Shown: positions 58,150 to 64,000 of the stretch, piece after piece
Layout of the letters: the number at the start of each line of letters is the position of its first letter
How positions within the stretch are numbered: the stretch's first letter is position 1
NCBI GenBank assembly: GCA_024734555.1
Contig: JANPWX010000054.1
Span: 9,679,619 to 9,743,618 of the forward strand
Reading direction: 5' to 3'
Length of the DNA: 64,000 nucleotides
Source: Trochalopteron elliotii
Taxonomy: Eukaryota > Chordata > Aves > Passeriformes > Leiothrichidae
The notes under the pieces: generated by a model
The model's database searches: none
The model's input: the letters and a program-made list of their open reading frames with translations, nothing else
Told to the model about the DNA's origin: nothing
Program-made: the position numbers and the translations under genes

Positions 58150-61100
58150 AATGTTTCTGTGTTTTCCTCAACAATTTTTCTTGGCACCCTTGCATGGTCA
58201 GTCTGTCCCATGATAGTGTTCAGGACAGATCTTTGAGGACTGAAATTGTTGGGAGTGCTCAGGCCCCTTCCCCTTCCTGCAATTATATCTGCCTGAAATG
58301 CATCCTGTGCAAGGGTGAAGAGCAGCTCCAGGCAGTGCTGGGAGACTGGACAGTGGAAAATGATATGGTGTCTGCACTGGAAGCAGGGCTGTTCTTGAAG
58401 GGTATGTCTGTAAATGCTTTGGTCTTAAAGTATACTGAGTACTTCTTAAAGTGAGCCAACTTAAGAAAGAATAAAAGTACAGCCAAAAACTTCTTCATAC
58501 AGCTCCAGGGTGTAAACCACAAATGCAAGATTCTGGTTTTCCCAGTCATTAGGCTTTATCTGGAGAGAACATTTGGTGGGGGATACAGACGTTGTTTGGT
58601 CTTCATGGGTTAGTGATTTAGAAACCTCATGCTTGGCCTACCGGGATGGGATGGTAATACCAAGCTTGAAAATGAGTGTTGAGAGCTCTGCTCTTTTGTC
58701 CTGTCTTTGCAACTCTTTCACACTGGTGTTACACAGTCTCTGCTCTCTGTTGGGATACTGTAACTTTTCTGGGGGCTCTGTGGAGTGCCATCCTCATTTG
58801 CAGTCATGACCTTTTACCCCGGGTGTCTTCCAGTGTAGCTATTAAACTGCTGACAGAACTGGGGAAGTGGTTGCAACGCCTGTGAGCCCAAATGCCAGGA
58901 CTTTCATGATGGCCAGAATAACAGGAGGGAGCTCTCAGCCAAATGAAATAGGAATGACCTTGTATGCACAGACATCAGGATATAACACTCAAGTCTTAAA
59001 TTTCATATTTTCTAAAATTAATTATCTTTAGGTAGTAATACCTTTTCAAAAATGTTACCTAGCTTGATTCCATCTGTCTTGAAGGAAAAGAAAGGAGTTG
59101 CAGGAAGAAGTGTGGGTTGGGAGGTGCATTTCATGTAAAATTATGGGAACAAGCTGGCTACTGCAGTGAAATCCATCCTGTGAATGTGAGGAGACTTCTT
59201 ATCCCTTTTTTCTGCTTGTAGGGCTGGCTTCACTGAGACTGCAGAAATCAGTGTGAAATAGAAGAAAAAAGTAGAAATGAGTTTTGACTGAGTAGTAGAT
59301 ATTTGAATCTAGCTTTGAGTTGGTAATACTGGTGCAGAAGATTCTTTGTCCTGTCATTGTCACCCAAGATCATCTTAAACAGAAAGTGTCACACAAAAAT
59401 TCTTAGAAATGTTGGTTAATTATTATTGGGTTTGGAAATGACAAATTCTAGGAAGCAGTACTTGAGAGCAGTGAGTGCAATACTTTTTCTCCTGTTACCG
59501 TTGCTCAGATATACTGTCTCTCTCCTGGGGAGCAAGTCATACAGTGCATTTTTTTGGCTTGCCAAGCTTCTTGCACGAGGTCAGAATTGCCATTACACTG
59601 CTAGCACAGCATAGTCATGGTTTAAATGTACTAGCTGCAGAGGTTGTACTGACTACTGACTTTTTTGAGTGGTACAATATTAAGTATTCTGCTTGAGGCC
59701 TTTTATTAAAGGGGCCTCATTGGCAGTGCCAAGTGTTGTAAAAATTCTCTGCCTCTTTAATGTAGCTGATATTGGGTATAACTAATCACTGCTAGGGCTT
59801 AAAACCTTTGGTGTATAATACATCTGGGAGCAGCTAGCTATAAGACTGGGCAGAGGAATCCCATTTCTTTTCCTTCTTCAGTAGAAGCTCTTTTTTAATA
59901 TAAAGGTCCAGTTGCTGCTATTTCTTGTATAGTGTGCAAAGCACAGTAGTATGTGGGCAGCAAACTAATGCAAAGTGTTCTCCTGTCTAGTGTTTCATTG
60001 TTCTTTCTGCCTGAGGCTTTGCAACCTTGGTCTTTTTTAGTTAAAATCTTTAAACAATGGATTATCTGTTTTCTCGGGCTTTAGAGGATTTGAAATAGCA
60101 GTCACCCTTAGGCATTTGGCTCAAGATTACAGCAATAAATACATTCATCAGAGCCCCCTGGCCCTTCCAAGAGCCAGGCAGTCATAAGATTACCTCTACC
60201 ATATTTGTCTGCTTCTAACTCCAGTGAAGTGTGTCACCCTGTTAAGAATTTGAGGTAAGCCCTGTTCTTCCTGAGCATTTGCACTCAGATGGTTTTTAAG
60301 AAAAGCTGTGTGTGGTGAGGTTGAGAGCTGCCTGCAATAGGCAGACTTGATTCTTGCTGTGATGTTGGCTTTTACAGCATTACCAATTTGTATTTTCCAG
60401 GAGATCAGAAACCTTTTCAGAAAACCAGCTTTGCTTCTTTTCCCCCGAGGTCCAGCAGTCTGAAAATTTCATATGGCTTTAAAATTTTGACATAGGAATG
60501 TAATTTTAATCATTATTGACGTTTCTGATCTTTGTATGCCAGCTGCTGTTCTTCTGAATGGTTCTGGGACTGGAGGGCCCTGTGCCAGAGATTACAAACC
60601 AGTTGCCACCCAGTTGTGATATCTGACGTGGCAATTTCTGTAAGAGTGCTTCCTGATTGCACTGTTAAGAGTTAAGTATGATGTTTTTCTTCTGTTACTG
60701 TGAGATCTAAGGTAGTTTGCAGATATTGGGCATTCTACCGTGTTGCTTTGGAGAAAGATGTCAGCTGTCAGAAGAAGACCCAAAAGTCAGTTTCAGTAAA
60801 AAACTACATTTTCTAAAGGAGTTTGTGGGTAGAAGAGCTGTTTGTTGTGTGACTTTGCATGGGCAGTGCTTTGCACAGTGGGGCTTACCTCTTCTAAAGA
60901 GAAGCTTTATCTCAGGAAAGTTCATTGCATAGAGAGATCAGGGATGTCTGTATATCTGTGAAGATTCTGCTCTTAACAGCTTCTATTGATTTTCACCAAG
61001 TACAATTTCCCAGCCTTCTGAGCTGTTGTTATCACACCACATCACGTTGCTCATCACGATTAAATAACTTGTGCTGGTTGGCCACTAGCTTTATCAAAAG

Positions 61101-62130
61101 ACTCTCCCAACACACATATGCAAATTGGAAGAAGAGAAAATGAGATTCTCTTTGGCTTTTGTACTTTGTTTCATTTTATTTCTTCTTTCCAGCAAGAAAG
61201 TAATGATAAACATTTATTAAACTACTCTGTGTGTTTTCAGAGTATGTAACACACATCACCTTTGCCTTGGAAAACTTCCAGCTTACTTTTCAGCCAAAGG
61301 TAACAGTATTTAAAGTGTTTGTAAATAGCGAGTCAGCTTCAAGACTTTGCCACATAAATTTTTATCAGAAGATGGTGGAACCATGGGGTTTTTTTGGGGG
61401 GCTAGTACATGCAAGGTGTGCAGCATTTCTTTACTGTAGTTTTAGTCTTTACCACCATTCCTTAATTCACTTTCTAGGGAAAAAGTAGTCTCTAAAAAAA
61501 CTTTCTTTTTTTTTTTAGTAGGTGCATAAGAATTGGTAACTTAACTGAGCAGTGTAGCAGGTTTGCCTTTGCTCTAGAGAATCTTGGTGTGGAGGCTGGG
61601 GTCTTTTTTAATATAGACAGTGAGTATAAACTGTAGCAAACATGAATACCTGTTACTATGGTTTTGACTATCAAAAAGAATAGACGTATATATACACAGT
61701 AGATGTAGTATGTGATTGCTGATATTGGCATTACACCTAGAATACTCTTTTGTGTTCCCATGAGAATTGACTTAGACATACAATGTCAAGAAAATAGCCA
61801 TATCTTTAGCATTCTTAAGACTTTGTAGGGCTGGTCAGAAATGCTGAAGGTGCCAGAACTGCTGGGCATGTGTGAGCCTGGACCTGAGCCCGATGTCTGC
61901 CCTGGATTGCTGATCTGTTCCTGTTGGATAAAGTCAGCACTGGAGCTGTGCCAGAGCTGAGAAGCTGTCCTGTAGCCTGGGCTCTGCAGTTTCTGTATTG
62001 AGTGGAGAGGAGGGAGCTCCTGTACTGGGGTATCCCAGAGCTGTGATCTGGAGAAGGCCAGTGTGCAGACTGATGGCTAAAGGAGATGGAAGCTGAAGCT
62101 TTTAGGTTGTGGGAACTATGGTTGTTGAAA

Positions 62131-62268
62131 ATGATCACACAACCACAAAATACTGAGTTGGAGTGGACCCACAAGGACCATTGCATCCAACTCTTAAGTG
62201 AATGGCCTGTACAGGGATCACAACCTTGTTATTATTAGCATCATGCTCCGACCAACTGAGCTAATCTC
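62131..62268 (-). mobile_element. SINE with tRNA-Ile head and CR1-like tail (TguSINE1-like)
   Basis: On the minus strand the first about 65 nt read GATTAGCTCAGTTGG, then GAGCATGATGCTAATAA and later AAGGTTGTGATCCC and TACAGGCCA. These match the A box, anticodon arm and B box of tRNA-Ile(AAU). The next about 70 nt read GATGCAATGGTCCTTGTGGG then TCCACTCCAACTCAG, ending in TTTGTGGTTGTGTGATC. That is the conserved CR1 3' end with its short terminal repeats. Fusion of tRNA-Ile and CR1 is the known structure of TguSINE1 in passerine birds. Several mutations and a small indel in the T-arm region show an old, inactive copy. Confidence 0.85.
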
Positions 62269-64000
62269 AGTCTGATTTGAGCATATTAATGGGGTTCATA
62301 GAAATGGCAGATGTGCTGAGGTGCTACTAGGTTTTTGGGTGCTAATGAAATGGAAAATACTGTGTCAGGACAGTACTGCATCTGTCAGCTTGTGTTGCCA
62401 AAAGAGAAATGTTAGACAGGGTTTGACAGATGACCAGTGAGGGTGGGCAAGTGTAGCATGAGTAACGTGAGAAGGTTAGATGGAAAAGACGGGTTTTGGA
62501 GGAGAAGGGAAGATGAAATGGCTAAGGTACAGGTAGCAGAAGTAGACACAAAGCTTTGTAACATCTTCCTGTGCCTTAGATGGAATCTAGGTCTCTGTAT
62601 CTGAGAACCTGGCTATCAGAGAATACCCTAAAACCTTTCAGCAATGCTGCTTCAGTTCTGTAGTTCTTCCACCCTGAAAACAACCACCTATATAGTTGCT
62701 GTAACTTTTAGTTAGCTCGAGATGCCCCTTTGGCTTACCAGGTGCTTGCTCAGCCCGTGTGATACCAGTGGGATGCTTGTGTAGTGGACTTTGTCTTTTA
62801 GGATTTTGCTTTAACATGGAAATTGTAGACAGGAGGAGGGACACACATGGAGGCTTGTGTATGGATGTACACTACCACATTCAGAAGGTGGTGAGGACAA
62901 ACACTCATAAGATAGAACATATCAGAATTAATTTTTTTTGAGCAACTTTGATATGTCTCTCTTAAATAAAACAAGTTCTAACTTGTATGAGTCATAAAAA
63001 TCCAGTGGAAAAATTTTTCAAAATTTGTTCATTTAGTTCTACCATCTATATGTGCTTTATTGTAATTACTGTAAGAAAGAAAGCATGCTCAAAGCATTGA
63101 GGGTTATTTTCTATCTCCTGGTATTAATTGGCCATTTGGAACCCAACACTGTGAGTAAGCATTGTTTATGTATTACTTCTTGCTGGTGTTTAAGTGTAGT
63201 ATGTGCAGTTTACAGCTTTGAAATACTCAGCCTTGGGAGCTGAGCTTGCTCAGACTTTTTTCTCTGTCTTTGGGAATAATGAGCTGGGGGGAAAAAAATG
63301 TACCTTGAATTACTTCCTGTATTTTGTCCTTTGGTCTTCTCTTCTGTGACAACAGCATTAGTGTTTTGGCCTAAATGATAGTGAGGCTTTGCTAGCAAAT
63401 GGGGAGAAAAATGAAGTAAGAACTTTTAGGGAAAAAGGAAGTGGAGGGGTTGAGGGTGGGTGATTCTGTGGAGTACTTAATATAGAGCTATGAGTCAGCA
63501 ATTTCCTTTTGCAGTCATCTCGTCCAGATGGAGTATTTTCTTTTGCCTTATCAAGCCACCCTCTTTTTCTATCCCATGTCTTTAGGAAAAAAAGCCTGCA
63601 AGAATAACATGCAGTGGCACAGGTGGTTTCTTTAGGCCATGGAACTCAGAGTCGGGTGACAGGCAAGAATCCACTGTGGGAGAGCTGATCCCACAAATGG
63701 TAGGATAAGTGATGGTTGGATCCCTCTCCTAATCCGTCTCCATATCCTAACAGCCCAAATCACTGAGCGCCTTGTGTTTGTGTTGCCTGTGAAGAAGTGT
63801 GCAGCTCTAAAAGATGTTCTAACATAATAACTAACATGCAAAGGCTTTAGACAAAACAAGTTATTGTGAGTGAATGAGAGGAAATGCTTTTAGACTAAAG
63901 ACTGAATCAATCCTTCAGAGAAGTATGGCTCCCTGTTCATCTAGTGCAATATCATCAGAAAGTTCACTAGTTACACTGTTTAAAGTTTCCTTTAGAGAGG
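62269..64000. other. Nothing recognised
   Basis: AT-moderate non-coding DNA after the SINE. No exon, RNA gene or named repeat was recognised up to the window edge. Confidence 0.6.

Larger units (their letters stand above)
49961..62130. other. Long non-coding stretch, intergenic or first intron
   Basis: 12 kb of AT-moderate DNA with no recognisable coding exon on either strand. It holds an A run at about 50403-50420, a threefold GGTAAG repeat at 53119-53143 and an A/C-rich low-complexity tract at 58075-58149. If the CpG island is a plus-strand promoter, this may be a long first intron. Confidence 0.6.

Noticed and set aside
61232..61301. Exon-like segment between TTTTCAG and GGTAACA
   Set aside because: It contains TAA in one frame, the open frame has no recognised homologue and the donor is weak. 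It is probably chance.
62204..62268. Functional tRNA-Ile gene on the minus strand
   Set aside because: The 5' end, acceptor pairing and T-loop are degenerate and a CR1 tail follows directly, so it is a SINE head.
39000..64000. PLAU, VCL or NDST2 coding exons
   Set aside because: I looked for the protease GDSGGP block, vinculin N-terminal blocks and the large NDST first coding exon. None was seen on either strand.

Overview
This is vertebrate nuclear DNA, most likely from a bird and probably a passerine. It has AT-moderate introns, GT-AG exons encoding a recognisable animal kinase, very few interspersed repeats, two assembly gaps (N runs at 34443-34806 and 49293-49691), and one minus-strand SINE (about 62131-62268). 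The SINE has a tRNA-Ile-like head joined to a CR1-like tail, the structure of the passerine TguSINE1 family. There are no operons, phage or CRISPR features, and almost all ATG-to-stop open frames are chance.

From 1 to about 44.1 kb the plus strand carries the 3' two thirds of one gene, the gamma subunit of calcium/calmodulin-dependent protein kinase II (CAMK2G). Fifteen coding exons were placed by translation and by AG/GT boundaries, and every junction keeps frame. Residue numbers follow mammalian gamma as I remember it. Exons 776-878, 1755-1838, 2711-2805 and 5371-5493 encode the kinase C-lobe. Exons 7366-7449 and 8101-8143 encode the autoregulatory and calmodulin-binding segment, with Thr287 and Thr306/307. 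Exons 16015-16055, 24636-24668, 28544-28612, 30210-30254, 30879-30927 and 32955-33068 encode the variable linker, including a nuclear-localisation cassette. Exons 36832-36907, 37399-37493 and 38608-38840 encode the association (hub) domain. The N-lobe and catalytic-loop exons lie off the left edge. With every cassette included the window encodes 428 codons plus a stop.

The stop codon at 38838-38840 overlaps a plausible splice donor. A likely terminal exon begins at 41376, so the gene may have two C-termini. Candidate poly(A) signals lie at 41644, 41669 and 44061.

From 44.1 to 64 kb no coding exon is recognised. This region holds a small CpG-rich patch (44770-45090) followed by two strong donor-like sites, a CpG island split by a gap (about 49110-49960), and long featureless AT-moderate DNA with the SINE near the end. 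In mammals the gene immediately downstream of CAMK2G on the same strand is NDST2. The CpG island could be its promoter, but nothing in the sequence proves this.

The most interesting points are the competing C-terminal ends, the phase-compatible linker cassettes with possible splicing-control motifs, the isolated CpG-dense last coding exon, the GC-rich gap just before the hub exons (a possible internal promoter), and the SINE. I saw no wholly new system.
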